DNA from: Ginsengibacter hankyongi
GTDB taxonomy: Bacteria > Bacteroidota > Bacteroidia > Chitinophagales > Chitinophagaceae
Length of the DNA stretch: 64,000 nt
NCBI RefSeq assembly: GCF_008710285.1
Contig: NZ_VYQF01000001.1
Span: 2,055,501 to 2,119,500, forward strand
Direction of reading: 5' to 3'
The position numbers and the translations under genes are program-made. Of the stretch, positions 1 through 7,977 are shown piece after piece. Each line of letters opens with the position of its first letter. Position 1 is the first letter of the stretch. Under the pieces are notes generated by a model. That model was given only the letters and a program-made list of their open reading frames with translations, made no database searches and was not told the origin of the DNA.

Positions 1-267
1 CCTTCATGCATACAGCAAAAGGTGAACACATTTAAAAGCGAACCAAAGGGAAACCCGCCCCAATCTATAATACAATATACTTATCACAAGAAAAAAGTAT
101 TTTATATTCCACCACAGTGTTGCGATCAATATAGTGACGTTTACGATGATAATTGTAATTTAATAGGACACCCCGATGGAGGTTTTACTGGAAAGGGTGA
201 TGGAACGCCGGTAAATTTTTTTGAAGATGCAAAATATGCAAAAGTTATTTGGAAAGACGACCCGTAA
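1..267 (+). CDS. DUF6970-like protein, 3' end only (5' truncated by window)
   Basis: The reading frame is open from the first base and ends at TAA 265-267, so the true start lies outside the window; the GTG at 22 is only an internal codon. The visible 88 residues contain a double cysteine followed by DQYSD (around residues 40-46) and an HPDGG-x-TGKGDG stretch near the C-terminus. This pattern matches, from memory, small secreted or lipoprotein-like Bacteroidota proteins annotated DUF6970. Function is unknown. It converges on paaI, with about 58 bases between the two stops and no clear hairpin there. Confidence 0.6.
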   Translation, partial: PSCIQQKVNTFKSEPKGNPPQSIIQYTYHKKKVFYIPPQCCDQYSDVYDDNCNLIGHPDGGFTGKGDGTPVNFFEDAKYAKVIWKDDP

Positions 268-325
268 TAATTGCAGAATTTATTGCTAAAATCATTTAGA
301 AGATCTTTAATGATAATTCTAATCG

Positions 326-748
326 TCAAACAAGATTTTTATTAGTTCTAGAACATGTTCCCTTAAATAAGGCAACGATATGGTTGCGCTGATTGGTAAT
401 TGTAACCTGGTAAAGCCCGGTTGACTTTCCATTATGTATTTCCTTTGTTTCTGCAATAAGCTTATCACCCACATGCACGGGTTTTAAAAAATTGATTGAT
501 GTGTCTAAAGCAACCGATAAATTATTCCGGTTATTGCAAGCAAAAGCGAACGAACTATCCGCCAGTGAAAATGTAATTCCGCCATGCACAATTCCAAGAC
601 CATTTATCATTTCGCTTCGTACTGTCATTTTTATTTTACTATATCCTTCTTTAATTTCTATTATGCTAATACCAAGCCACTGGCTGAAAAGATCATCTTT
701 CATCATTTGATTTACGACTTCGTTGGCTAATTCATCCTTTGGTATCAT
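326..748 (-). CDS. paaI: PaaI-type hotdog-fold acyl-CoA thioesterase
   Basis: A 140-residue single hotdog-domain protein of normal PaaI length. The family motif is visible at about residues 54-66 (HGGITFSLADSSF): the HGG loop precedes the hotdog helix that carries the catalytic aspartate of the LAD triplet. PaaI enzymes hydrolyse hydroxyphenylacetyl-CoA and related thioesters that stall in phenylacetate breakdown, acting as a cytosolic rescue step. It is the last gene of the minus-strand paa cluster, 48 bases after the paaG-like gene, and is probably co-transcribed with it. The product call is firm; the exact substrate is inferred from context. Confidence 0.88.
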   Translation of the reverse strand: MIPKDELANEVVNQMMKDDLFSQWLGISIIEIKEGYSKIKMTVRSEMINGLGIVHGGITFSLADSSFAFACNNRNNLSVALDTSINFLKPVHVGDKLIAETKEIHNGKSTGLYQVTITNQRNHIVALFKGTCSRTNKNLV

Positions 749-796
749 TTGAATTCTTTTATTCCCATTAATCTGGCAGTCCCTTAAATTTTCCTG

Positions 797-1573
797 CTAC
801 TCCCCTGTAAAATTAGCTTTTCGCTTTTCAAAAAAAGCGGCAACACCTTCTTTGAAATCTTTTGTAAGCGCAGCCATTTGCTGCAGTTCATCTTCCACAC
901 TTAACTGTTGCATTAAGTTATTTTCCATTGATTTATTAAGTGCTCGTTTCGTGTAGGCGAGACCTTTAGTAGGGAGGTCAGCAAGCGTAAAAGCAATTTT
1001 TTCAGCTTCTTTGGTAAATACTTTATCTGCAAAAAATTTATAGATCATACCAGTTCTTTCAGCTTCCTGTGCCGAAATTTTATCTCCAAGCATCATGAAG
1101 GCGCTTGCTCTTTGCACACCTATCAACCTGGGTAAAAAAAAAGTTCCGGCGTTATCTGGTATCAATCCAATTTTACTAAAAGCCTGTATGAAGAAAGCCG
1201 ATTGAGTGGCTACTACTACATCACAACATAAAGCAATATTGGCGCCTGCACCAGCGGCTACACCATTTACAGCCGCTAGTATGGGCTTATTTAAATTTCT
1301 TATTTTAGTAACGATGGGGTTATAATGTTCCTTTAAAATTCTTTCCATTCCCGGCCCATCCGGATCCGTTATTTCTGCAAGATCCTGACCGGCACAAAAG
1401 GCCTTACCAGAACCAGTGAGATAAACACATCTTACATTGTTGTTGCATTCACATTCATCTAAAGTCTTTTGAAAAGACAGAGCCATTTCCCTGTTGAATG
1501 CATTATATTTTTCGGGACGGTTAAGGGTGATAACTGCAATGTTGCTTTTTATTTCTGAAATAATTAAAGACAT
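797..1573 (-). CDS. paaG: Enoyl-CoA hydratase/isomerase family protein, PaaG-like (ring 1,2-epoxyphenylacetyl-CoA isomerase)
   Basis: A 258-residue crotonase-fold protein. The two oxyanion-hole segments are visible: AFCAGQDL near residue 60 and NGVAAGAGANIAL near residue 103. The segment GLIPDNAGTFFLPR near residue 136 carries the aspartate typical of PaaG isomerases, in place of the second glutamate used by hydratases. PaaG converts ring-1,2-epoxyphenylacetyl-CoA to the oxepin-CoA. The gene sits in the paa cluster directly after paaD (48 bases), which supports PaaG over a generic beta-oxidation hydratase. A PaaB/PaaF-type hydratase role cannot be wholly excluded by reading alone. Confidence 0.85.
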   Translation of the reverse strand: MSLIISEIKSNIAVITLNRPEKYNAFNREMALSFQKTLDECECNNNVRCVYLTGSGKAFCAGQDLAEITDPDGPGMERILKEHYNPIVTKIRNLNKPILAAVNGVAAGAGANIALCCDVVVATQSAFFIQAFSKIGLIPDNAGTFFLPRLIGVQRASAFMMLGDKISAQEAERTGMIYKFFADKVFTKEAEKIAFTLADLPTKGLAYTKRALNKSMENNLMQQLSVEDELQQMAALTKDFKEGVAAFFEKRKANFTGE

Positions 1574-1621
1574 AATAGAGTAAAGTAAACTAAATTTTAT
1601 CTCTTTAAAGATACATTGGAT

Positions 1622-2131
1622 TTAATGACATTTAAAATAATCAAAAGGCTCTAAACAATCATTGCATTGGTACAAAGCTTTGCATGCAGTAGAACCAAAC
1701 TGGCTTATCAATTTTGTATTTAAAGAATGGCAATGCGGGCACTCTACTTTTAATTCTTCTAAATATTTTTTATCAAAACTTTTACCGATAGGTGGTGTAA
1801 TTCCATAAGCCTTTAATTTTTCTTTTCCATTTTCGATCATCCAATCTGTTGTCCAGGCAGGAGAAAGTTGCTGGGTAATTTTTATTTTTTTGAATCCATT
1901 TTCTGTAAGAGCTATTCTTATATTCATTGAAATTACATCCATTACAGGGCAGCCGCTGTATGTTGGAGTAATGAAAATTTCAATTGCATCATTGCTCAAT
2001 TGAATGTCTCTCACAATTCCCAAATCAATAATTGATAAAACCGGAATCTCAGGATCATAAACATCTTCCATTAATTTCCAGGCTTTATTAATTGTAACAT
2101 TTTGTTTTGTTTCTTCCATAATTATTACCAT
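1622..2131 (-). CDS. paaD: Phenylacetyl-CoA epoxidase subunit PaaD (MIP18/DUF59 family)
   Basis: A 169-residue protein. The first ~110 residues form the MIP18/DUF59 domain (VYDPEIPVLSIIDLGIVRDI near residue 26, then TPTYSGCPVMDVI). The C-terminal ~45 residues form a zinc-ribbon-like tail with CPHC near residue 132 and CNDC near residue 156. This is the usual PaaD architecture. PaaD is needed for assembly or maturation of the PaaABCE epoxidase, probably for its iron centres. The start overlaps the 3' end of paaC by 7 bases; a second ATG four codons in would avoid the overlap, so the start is slightly uncertain. Translational coupling to paaC is likely. Confidence 0.92.
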   Translation of the reverse strand: MVIIMEETKQNVTINKAWKLMEDVYDPEIPVLSIIDLGIVRDIQLSNDAIEIFITPTYSGCPVMDVISMNIRIALTENGFKKIKITQQLSPAWTTDWMIENGKEKLKAYGITPPIGKSFDKKYLEELKVECPHCHSLNTKLISQFGSTACKALYQCNDCLEPFDYFKCH

Positions 2132-2883
2132 TCACAACCAGGATAAGCTCTTTGTAAAAACTGCATTTCTGCAAGCAGGTAACCGAGATGTTCTGTATGG
2201 ATGCCATTTTTACCTCCCGTTTGCATCCAGGTATTTTTGTCTTCAGGATATGATAAGGTAGCTTCTTCTAAAACACTTTTTACTCTACCCATCCAATCAT
2301 TTTTTATCTCACTTACGTCAACGCTTATTCGATTATTTATAAGCAAACTTTCATATTCCGCCGGTTGAAACATTTCGCCGGTAAAAGGCCAAACCTCTTC
2401 CATTGCTAATTTTATTCTTTTGTTACTTTCTTCAGTTCCATCTCCAAGTCGTATAACCCATTCGCTGCTCCATCTTACATGGTAAGTAACTTCTTTTAGT
2501 GATTTTTCGGCAATGGCAGCCAGTTGCTTATCAGAAGAATCTATTAATTTTTGATAAAAACAAAACTGGTAAGTACTGAATAAAAACAATTTCATTATTG
2601 TTTTCGCCCAGTCACCATTTGGTATTTCAGTAATTAAAAGATTTTTGAATTCACGTGCATCCCGCAAATAGGCAAGTAAATCTTCTGTAACAGAATCATC
2701 TTTTAATGCTGCGGCATATTGATAAAAATTTCTTGACTGGCCAATTAAATCCAAAGCGATGTTACTAATAGCAATATCCTGTTCCAACATAGGACCGTGG
2801 CCCGTCCATTCACTCAGGCGATGGCCCATTGTGAGACTGTTATCTGCAAGATGAAGTGTATAATTAAATAAATTATTTTCCAT
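2125..2883 (-). CDS. paaC: Phenylacetyl-CoA epoxidase structural subunit PaaC
   Basis: A 252-residue ferritin-like alpha-helical protein of the PaaA/PaaC family, of normal length for PaaC. Family landmarks include LADNSLTMGHRLSEW near the N-terminus, DIAISNIALDLIGQ near residue 35, and KEVTYHVRWSSEWVIRLGDGT near residue 130. In the epoxidase, PaaC pairs with PaaA as a non-catalytic scaffold subunit. It lies 3 bases after paaB and overlaps paaD, so it is mid-operon. Confidence 0.93.
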   Translation of the reverse strand: MENNLFNYTLHLADNSLTMGHRLSEWTGHGPMLEQDIAISNIALDLIGQSRNFYQYAAALKDDSVTEDLLAYLRDAREFKNLLITEIPNGDWAKTIMKLFLFSTYQFCFYQKLIDSSDKQLAAIAEKSLKEVTYHVRWSSEWVIRLGDGTEESNKRIKLAMEEVWPFTGEMFQPAEYESLLINNRISVDVSEIKNDWMGRVKSVLEEATLSYPEDKNTWMQTGGKNGIHTEHLGYLLAEMQFLQRAYPGCEW

Positions 2884-2886
2884 GTA

Positions 2887-3171
2887 TTACATGTGTTTCA
2901 ATTCATCCGGTAAATTATAGAAAGTGGGATGACGATAAATTTTATCGTTGGCCGGATCATAAAGGCTTGCAGCTTCATCCGGGTTCGATGAATGAATATT
3001 TTTTGATTCCACCACCCAAATGCTTACTCCTTCCATTCTGCGGGTATACACATCTCTTGCATTTTCGATGGCCGTTTGTGCATCAGCAGCATGCAGGCTT
3101 CCCACATGTTTATGATCAAGACCTTGCTTGCTTCTTATAAAAACTTCCCAAAGAGGTTCTTCATTATTCAT
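2887..3171 (-). CDS. paaB: Phenylacetyl-CoA epoxidase subunit PaaB
   Basis: A 94-residue protein with the characteristic PaaB N-terminus (PLWEVFIRSKQGLDHKHVGS) and the conserved NARDVYTRR and IWVV segments. PaaB bridges PaaAC heterodimers in the multicomponent monooxygenase. It lies between paaA (66 bases upstream) and paaC (3 bases downstream). Length and motifs are typical; no oddity seen. Confidence 0.93.
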   Translation of the reverse strand: MNNEEPLWEVFIRSKQGLDHKHVGSLHAADAQTAIENARDVYTRRMEGVSIWVVESKNIHSSNPDEAASLYDPANDKIYRHPTFYNLPDELKHM

Positions 3172-3237
3172 TTATTTTCTGCTTTAGATATTTATTAAAT
3201 ATTAATTGATTTAATCTTTGATACGATTGCAGACTTA

Positions 3238-4200
3238 CTAATTTCTAAAACTTTCAAATTCCCCTGAAGGGGATTTAGGGGCTTTTTTCCTGGCATAAGC
3301 CAACGCAGCTTCTCTCACCCATTCACCATTTTCGTGTGCACTAACTCTTGCGGCTAAACGCTCTTTATTGCACGGGCCATTGCCTTTTATTACATTAAAA
3401 AATTCATTCCAGTTTATTTCACCAAAATCATAGTGTTGCCGTTTTTCATTCCATACAAGTTTATCATCCGGGATAGTAATACCAAGAATATCTGCCTGCT
3501 CATTACAAACGTCAACAAACTTTTGCCTTAGTTCATCATTGCTAAATCTTTTTATTTTCCATTTCATACTTTGGGCTGTGTGTGGCGATGTATCATCGTT
3601 TGGGCCAAACATCATAAGGCTTGGCCACCACCACCTGTTCAATGCATCCTGGGCCATTTCCTTTTGTTCTTTTGAACCTTTGCAAAGAGTAAGCAAAATT
3701 TCAAAACCCTGGCGCTGATGAAAACTTTCTTCTTTACAAATCCTTACCATCGCACGTGCATAGGGGCCGTAAGAAGCCCGGCACAATGGAACCTGGTTCA
3801 TAATGGCAGCTCCATCTACGAGCCAGCCAATTGCGCCAATATCAGCCCATGTTAAAGTGGGATAATTAAAGATGGATGAATATTTTGCTTTACCGCTTAA
3901 TAACTGGTCAACCATTTCTTCCCTGGTGATACCCATTGTTTCCGCAGCCGAATATAAATACAAACCGTGGCCGGCTTCATCCTGAACTTTAGCAAGCAAA
4001 GTGGCTTTACGCCGCAAGGATGGCGCCCGGGTTATCCAGTTTGCTTCAGGAAGCATCCCTACAATTTCGCTGTGTGCATGTTGGCTTATTTGTCTTATTA
4101 ATGTTTTTCGATAGTCATCGGGCATCCAGTCTTTGGGCTCTATTCTTATTTCCTCCGCTATTTTATCGTCAAAAACTTTTTGTAATTCTTCTGTAGCCAT
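3238..4200 (-). CDS. paaA: Phenylacetyl-CoA epoxidase catalytic subunit PaaA
   Basis: A 320-residue di-iron monooxygenase subunit. Conserved segments are visible in order: [22 protein letters not shown] (residues ~23-44), [16 protein letters not shown] (~68-83, with the E...H metal-ligand pattern), and [14 protein letters not shown] (~153-166, the second ligand set). PaaA uses O2 and reductant supplied by PaaE to epoxidise the ring of phenylacetyl-CoA. It is the first gene of the paaABCDGI unit. An 18-bp palindrome lies 44 bases before its start codon and is the likely operator. Confidence 0.95.
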   Translation of the reverse strand: MATEELQKVFDDKIAEEIRIEPKDWMPDDYRKTLIRQISQHAHSEIVGMLPEANWITRAPSLRRKATLLAKVQDEAGHGLYLYSAAETMGITREEMVDQLLSGKAKYSSIFNYPTLTWADIGAIGWLVDGAAIMNQVPLCRASYGPYARAMVRICKEESFHQRQGFEILLTLCKGSKEQKEMAQDALNRWWWPSLMMFGPNDDTSPHTAQSMKWKIKRFSNDELRQKFVDVCNEQADILGITIPDDKLVWNEKRQHYDFGEINWNEFFNVIKGNGPCNKERLAARVSAHENGEWVREAALAYARKKAPKSPSGEFESFRN

Positions 4201-4243
4201 TGTGATAAATTATAGAAATAAAGTTACAATTCTGAATTGTAAA

Positions 4244-4261
4244 AACTAACAAGTGTTAGTT
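4244..4261. promoter_or_regulatory. 18-bp palindrome before paaA, probable TetR/PaaR operator
   Basis: The sequence AACTAACAAGTGTTAGTT is a perfect inverted repeat with 8-bp arms and a 2-bp centre. It lies between paaE and paaA. Read on the opposite strand, the site at 5979-5996 before the tetR gene matches it at 17 of 18 positions. Two near-identical palindromes at the two upstream ends of the cluster are the pattern expected for an autoregulated local repressor. Confidence 0.75.
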
Positions 4262-4280
4262 AAAATGATAAATTTAAAAT

Positions 4281-5354
4281 TCATTTATTATCAAAATCAA
4301 CAAAAACTTTTTCACTTCTTGGATGAGATTGACAAGTTAATACAAAACCCGCTTTTACCTCATCAGGTTCTAAGCCATAGTTCACTTCCATTTCAACTTT
4401 ACCTTCTATAAGTTTTGCTTTGCAGGTTGTACAAACTCCGCCTTTACACGCAAATGGCAGGTCAGCGCCTTGCGCTAAGGCTGCATCTAAAATAGTATTG
4501 CTATCATAGTCGAGTTTGAAGTTAAAGCTGCGGCCATCAGATGTTACTGTGATCTCACTGCCTTCATCTTTTTTTTCTTTTACATCACTATAAGCTTTTA
4601 TATTTTTTCTTGTTGGTGTAATAAATAATTCAAAGTGAATTTTGTTGTCTTCAACTCCTTTATTTTCCAAGAATTCTTTCACAGTAAATATCATTCCTTC
4701 GGGTCCGCAGATGAAAAATTCATCCATAAATTTAAAGTCAATCAGCCTGGAAAACTGGCGACATTTTTCAGCATCTATTCTTCCATAATTAATGTCAGCT
4801 TCTGTTCTCTCCCTGCTTAAAACATAGTAAATTCGGAAGCGTTGCAGGTATTTATCTTTTAGTGCTTCGAGTTGTTCTTTAAAGATTATAGAAGAAACAT
4901 TTTTATTGCCATATACAAGGGTTACATAGCTTTCGGGCTCGGTTAAAAGGATTGTTTTAATAATGGAAATAACGGGGGTGATACCACTACCTGCTGCAAA
5001 AAAAACATAATTCTTTTTGTTTAGAATATTTACCTCAGTAAAAAAAGTTCCCGTGGGCGGCAGCACATCAAGCACATCTCCTTCTTTCAATTTTTGATTG
5101 GCAAATGAAGAGAATGCGCCACCAGTAACTTTTTTTACTCCAATTCTTAATTCATTATCAAGCGGACTGCTGCAAATTGAATAGGAGCGCCTGATTTCTT
5201 CTCCGGTAATTGTTGATTTAATGGTGATGTTTTGCCCTTGCTTAAAAACAAAATCATTTTTTAATTGATCAGGAATATCAAAGGCAATAGAAACACAATC
5301 GCTTGTTTCTTTCCGTATATTTTTAACCTTTAACTTATGAAAATGGAGCGCCAC
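4281..5354 (-). CDS. paaE: Phenylacetyl-CoA epoxidase reductase subunit PaaE
   Basis: A 357-residue iron-sulphur flavoprotein. An FAD-binding domain comes first (RRSYSICSSP near residue 54), then an NAD(P)-binding domain (FFAAGSGITPVISI near residue 118; FFICGPEGMI near residue 212). A plant-type 2Fe-2S domain closes the protein with CKGGVCTTC and a final cysteine in LTCQ. PaaE passes electrons from NAD(P)H to the PaaA di-iron site. It follows tetR by 9 bases and precedes paaA by 80 bases, with an operator in that gap. It may therefore be transcribed both from the tetR promoter and ahead of the paaA promoter. Confidence 0.94.
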   Translation of the reverse strand: MALHFHKLKVKNIRKETSDCVSIAFDIPDQLKNDFVFKQGQNITIKSTITGEEIRRSYSICSSPLDNELRIGVKKVTGGAFSSFANQKLKEGDVLDVLPPTGTFFTEVNILNKKNYVFFAAGSGITPVISIIKTILLTEPESYVTLVYGNKNVSSIIFKEQLEALKDKYLQRFRIYYVLSRERTEADINYGRIDAEKCRQFSRLIDFKFMDEFFICGPEGMIFTVKEFLENKGVEDNKIHFELFITPTRKNIKAYSDVKEKKDEGSEITVTSDGRSFNFKLDYDSNTILDAALAQGADLPFACKGGVCTTCKAKLIEGKVEMEVNYGLEPDEVKAGFVLTCQSHPRSEKVFVDFDNK

Positions 5355-5363
5355 TTTTTGGTT

Positions 5364-5957
5364 TTATTTGTTCCTTAATCCTTCAATTAATAGCTTAATC
5401 ATATTTTCTTCGAGCAATTTTGCATCTATCTTTTTCCCGGACTTTTGCCATCCTTCAATACCACTTAAAGCTGATAAAATGATAAGCACTGCTACATAAG
5501 GATTAACAGCATTTATTTGTTTATTATCAATCCCTTTTTGTAAAATTGCGGCTAACCGTGAGCGGTAGTTTCGCCGCTGATTAGTGAAATCAGTTAAAAA
5601 TGGCTCACGTAAATGTTTCCATTCATGGTCGGAAATATATACACTTTCAAACTCATCTATCATCATTGAAATATGAAACCGAATAATATTTTCAATTTTT
5701 TCCAGGTTCGACTTTCGGCAGAGTTCAACTTCTCTTAAATGATCTGTAAACATCTTCGCAATTCTAAAACAGATGTCTTTTAAAATTTCATTTTTTGATT
5801 CTATATGATTGTACAGGCTGGGAGCTTCCACCCCAATAGCCTCAGCAATATCACGCATGGAAGTTGCCGTAAAGCCCTTCTTCCTGAAAAGCGAGGATGC
5901 CTTTCGGGTTATTACTTCTTTTTTAGAGCCATTTTTCCCTATAATGATTTTGCCCAT
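5364..5957 (-). CDS. TetR/AcrR-family regulator of the paa cluster
   Basis: A 197-residue TetR protein. The N-terminal helix-turn-helix domain is clear at about residues 12-60 (ASSLFRKKGFTATSMRDIAE, then GVEAPSLYNHIESK); the remaining helical domain is the ligand-binding part. The gene heads the minus-strand cluster, and its upstream region carries an 18-bp palindrome shared with the paaA promoter region. Inference: it is a local repressor of phenylacetate catabolism, functionally like PaaR, relieved by an aryl-CoA intermediate. The effector is not visible from sequence. Confidence 0.88.
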   Translation of the reverse strand: MGKIIIGKNGSKKEVITRKASSLFRKKGFTATSMRDIAEAIGVEAPSLYNHIESKNEILKDICFRIAKMFTDHLREVELCRKSNLEKIENIIRFHISMMIDEFESVYISDHEWKHLREPFLTDFTNQRRNYRSRLAAILQKGIDNKQINAVNPYVAVLIILSALSGIEGWQKSGKKIDAKLLEENMIKLLIEGLRNK

Positions 5958-5978
5958 TTATAAAAAGAGTTTTTTCAA

Positions 5979-5996
5979 AACTAACACTTATTAGTT
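5979..5996. promoter_or_regulatory. Second copy of the paa operator palindrome, before tetR
   Basis: AACTAACACTTATTAGTT is an imperfect palindrome (one mismatch in the right arm) 22 bases before the tetR start. Its reverse complement equals the paaA-proximal operator except at one position. Its location suggests autoregulation. Confidence 0.72.
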
Positions 5997-6099
5997 TTTT
6001 TATTGTAGTTTAAAGGAATTTGATAATTATTCTTAATTATTATTTTTAAAATTTAAAGTACTATTATCATTTTCGGGGATATTAAGCGTGAAGAATAAT

Positions 6100-6107
6100 T
6101 ATTTTTG
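6100..6107 (+). promoter_or_regulatory. Bacteroidota-type -7 box (TATTTTTG) before the cupin-8 gene
   Basis: TATTTTTG fits the TAnnTTTG consensus and ends 17 bases before the ATG at 6125, giving a very short leader. A good -33 TTTG is not obvious, so this is a moderate call. Confidence 0.4.
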
Positions 6108-6124
6108 CAACTCAAATATTGTTA

Positions 6125-7012
6125 ATGCAATTACAACCTGTAGATAAAGTCGAATTCATTTCTCCGGAAGATTTTAAGAATAATTATTACCTGCCTAAAA
6201 AACCACTCGTAATAACGGGGCTTGCGAAACAATGGCCCGCTTATAATAAATGGACGTGGGATTATTTTAAGGAAATTGTGGGCGATAAGAAAGTAGGCCT
6301 TTATAATAATGTGAAGAGCGATGCTTATACGCCGATAAATACTGCAGATGATTATAAAACATTCGGTGAATATGTTGATATGATTAAGCAGGGGCCAGCC
6401 GGTTGGAGAATTTTTCTTTTTAATATTTTCGATCATGCGCCGCAACTTATACAGGACTTTACCTGGCCTGAAGATCTTATGAAAGGTTATGTAAAAAAAT
6501 ACCCAATGTTATTTACGGGGGGCCAAACATCAATAACACACATGCATTTTGATATTGATCTTTCTCACATTCTGCATACACAGTTTGCCGGCAGAAAAAA
6601 GGTCTTGTTATTTCGCCATGAAGAACAGCACAAGTTATATCGCAAGCCTTTTGAAGTATTGAGCCTGGCTGATTTTTCAAATTATAATCAAGGCTCGGGC
6701 AACCCGGATTATGAAAAATTTCCTGCTTTGAAATATGCGAAGGGATACGAATTAATCCTGGAACATGGCGATACACTATTTATGCCAGCAGGTTACTGGC
6801 ATCACATGGAGTATCTTGACAGCGGATTTGCGATGAGTCTTCGTGCCCTGCAAAGCACCCTGGCCGGAAAAGCTAAAGGGGCGTGGAACTTATTTGGAAT
6901 GAGAAGTATTGATACAGTTATGAAAAAGACATACCCCAAGTGGTGGTATAATTATAAAATAAAACAAATCAACAAGCTTGCCGACGAAGAATTAAAAAAA
7001 AATTTTAATTAA
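6125..7012 (+). CDS. Cupin-like (JmjC/cupin_8) domain protein
   Basis: A 295-residue protein with the cupin_8/JmjC fold. The iron-binding HxD pair is visible in HMHFDID (around residue 139) and the distal histidine in GYWHHMEY (around residue 222). PLVITGLAKQWPA near residue 27 and ELILEHGDTLFMPAGYWHH are family landmarks. Proteins of this type are Fe(II)/2-oxoglutarate dioxygenases, often hydroxylases of proteins; the substrate here is unknown. The start is placed at ATG 6125, two codons inside a longer TTG-initiated frame, because it follows a -7 box and is the only ATG. Confidence 0.85.
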   Translation: MQLQPVDKVEFISPEDFKNNYYLPKKPLVITGLAKQWPAYNKWTWDYFKEIVGDKKVGLYNNVKSDAYTPINTADDYKTFGEYVDMIKQGPAGWRIFLFNIFDHAPQLIQDFTWPEDLMKGYVKKYPMLFTGGQTSITHMHFDIDLSHILHTQFAGRKKVLLFRHEEQHKLYRKPFEVLSLADFSNYNQGSGNPDYEKFPALKYAKGYELILEHGDTLFMPAGYWHHMEYLDSGFAMSLRALQSTLAGKAKGAWNLFGMRSIDTVMKKTYPKWWYNYKIKQINKLADEELKKNFN

Positions 7013-7039
7013 CTGCCGGAAAATTCTTTTTATTACGAA

Positions 7040-7231
7040 TAATTGTTAATTTAGCAGCCCATTCCTGATTCCTTTTCCTGAATTTAAAAACCGCTCACAC
7101 AAAAACCCAATAGCTTTAAATAAGGTTGATATTTATTAATATCCTCTTCAAGACATTCTCAAGAAATTAGAACTTTTTCTTGTGGTTTCAGAGGTAAGCA
7201 AGGCCGGTGATTTTTATCACTGGCCGTTTTT
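7040..7231 (+). ncRNA. Candidate structured small RNA ending at a terminator
   Basis: The 250 bases between the cupin-8 gene and DUF2461 hold no convincing ORF. They contain a nested stem (CCTCT 7143-7147 with AGAGG 7190-7194; CAAGAAA 7160-7166 with TTTCTTG 7176-7182), directly followed by an intrinsic terminator on the plus strand. The terminator lies 190 bases past the upstream stop codon, which is far for a simple mRNA 3' end. This could be an independent small RNA or a long 3' UTR; its 5' end is not defined. Confidence 0.28.
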
Positions 7232-7232
7232 A
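7202..7232 (+). terminator. Intrinsic terminator
   Basis: GGCCGGTGAT pairs with ATCACTGGCC (10 bp, one G-U) around a TTTT loop and is followed by GTTTTTATT. It ends plus-strand transcription between the cupin-8 gene and the convergent DUF2461 gene. Confidence 0.75.
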
Positions 7233-7263
7233 TTATACAGATTTGAGTGGGATTTTTTTTCGG

Positions 7264-7932
7264 TTATTCCATCGAGCGATTGATAAATTTTACTAATGGC
7301 ATTAATGCCCTGAAAGCCTGCTCCGCTTCTTTTACAAGATCTTTATTTGAAAGTAATGTGTCGCGGATGTCTTTAGTCGCCACAAAACTTTTCAATTTTA
7401 AAAAAGCCGCTGCCGGATTTTCTTTGTCATATCCTTTGGGAACATTTACAAGCATTTGCTTTTGGTCCATTTCAAGACCAGGATATTGTTTTTTAAATGA
7501 TGAACTGGTAATAATTTTTTTAAATTCCGGGAAACAATAGTCGATCTCCTGCCGTAATTTTTTTAAAGCGATGGGTTCAGGCATCCAAAGTCCTCCACCT
7601 GCAAAGCTCTTTCCTCCGGGCTCCAGGTGAAAATAATAGCCGGCAAATATTGACTTCTTGCCACCCCTGTTAAAAGATGCACCCATATTAGTTTTGTAAG
7701 GAGTTTTATCTTTTGAAAATCTTATATCCCGGTTAATACGAAAAGTGCAATTTTTAGGTTGAAGTTCTTTTATATCATCATCAAATGCTGAAATTTTGAC
7801 AATAAGTTCCCGGACAAAATTTTCAAAATCAATTTTGGCTGAAAGATATTTTGCCTTGTGATCATCGAACCACGTCTTGTTGTTATTTTTTTTAAGCTCT
7901 TTTAAAAAGCTTACAGTTGAGGCATGAAACAT
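7264..7932 (-). CDS. DUF2461 family protein
   Basis: A 222-residue cytosolic protein of the DUF2461 (TIGR02453) family. Landmarks: FLKELKKNNNKTWFDDHKAKY at the N-terminus, CTFRINRDIRFSKDKTPYKTN near residue 62, and the glycine-rich YYFHLEPGGKSFAGGGLW near residue 98. The molecular function is not established. Length and motif order are typical. It is followed upstream, on the same strand, by the NUMOD4/HNH-like gene and ligA, but the 45-base gap gives no strong operon evidence. Confidence 0.88.
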   Translation of the reverse strand: MFHASTVSFLKELKKNNNKTWFDDHKAKYLSAKIDFENFVRELIVKISAFDDDIKELQPKNCTFRINRDIRFSKDKTPYKTNMGASFNRGGKKSIFAGYYFHLEPGGKSFAGGGLWMPEPIALKKLRQEIDYCFPEFKKIITSSSFKKQYPGLEMDQKQMLVNVPKGYDKENPAAAFLKLKSFVATKDIRDTLLSNKDLVKEAEQAFRALMPLVKFINRSME

Positions 7933-7977
7933 TGATAGGAAAAGAGTTTCCGTCTTAGAATTTAATAAAGGGAAATT

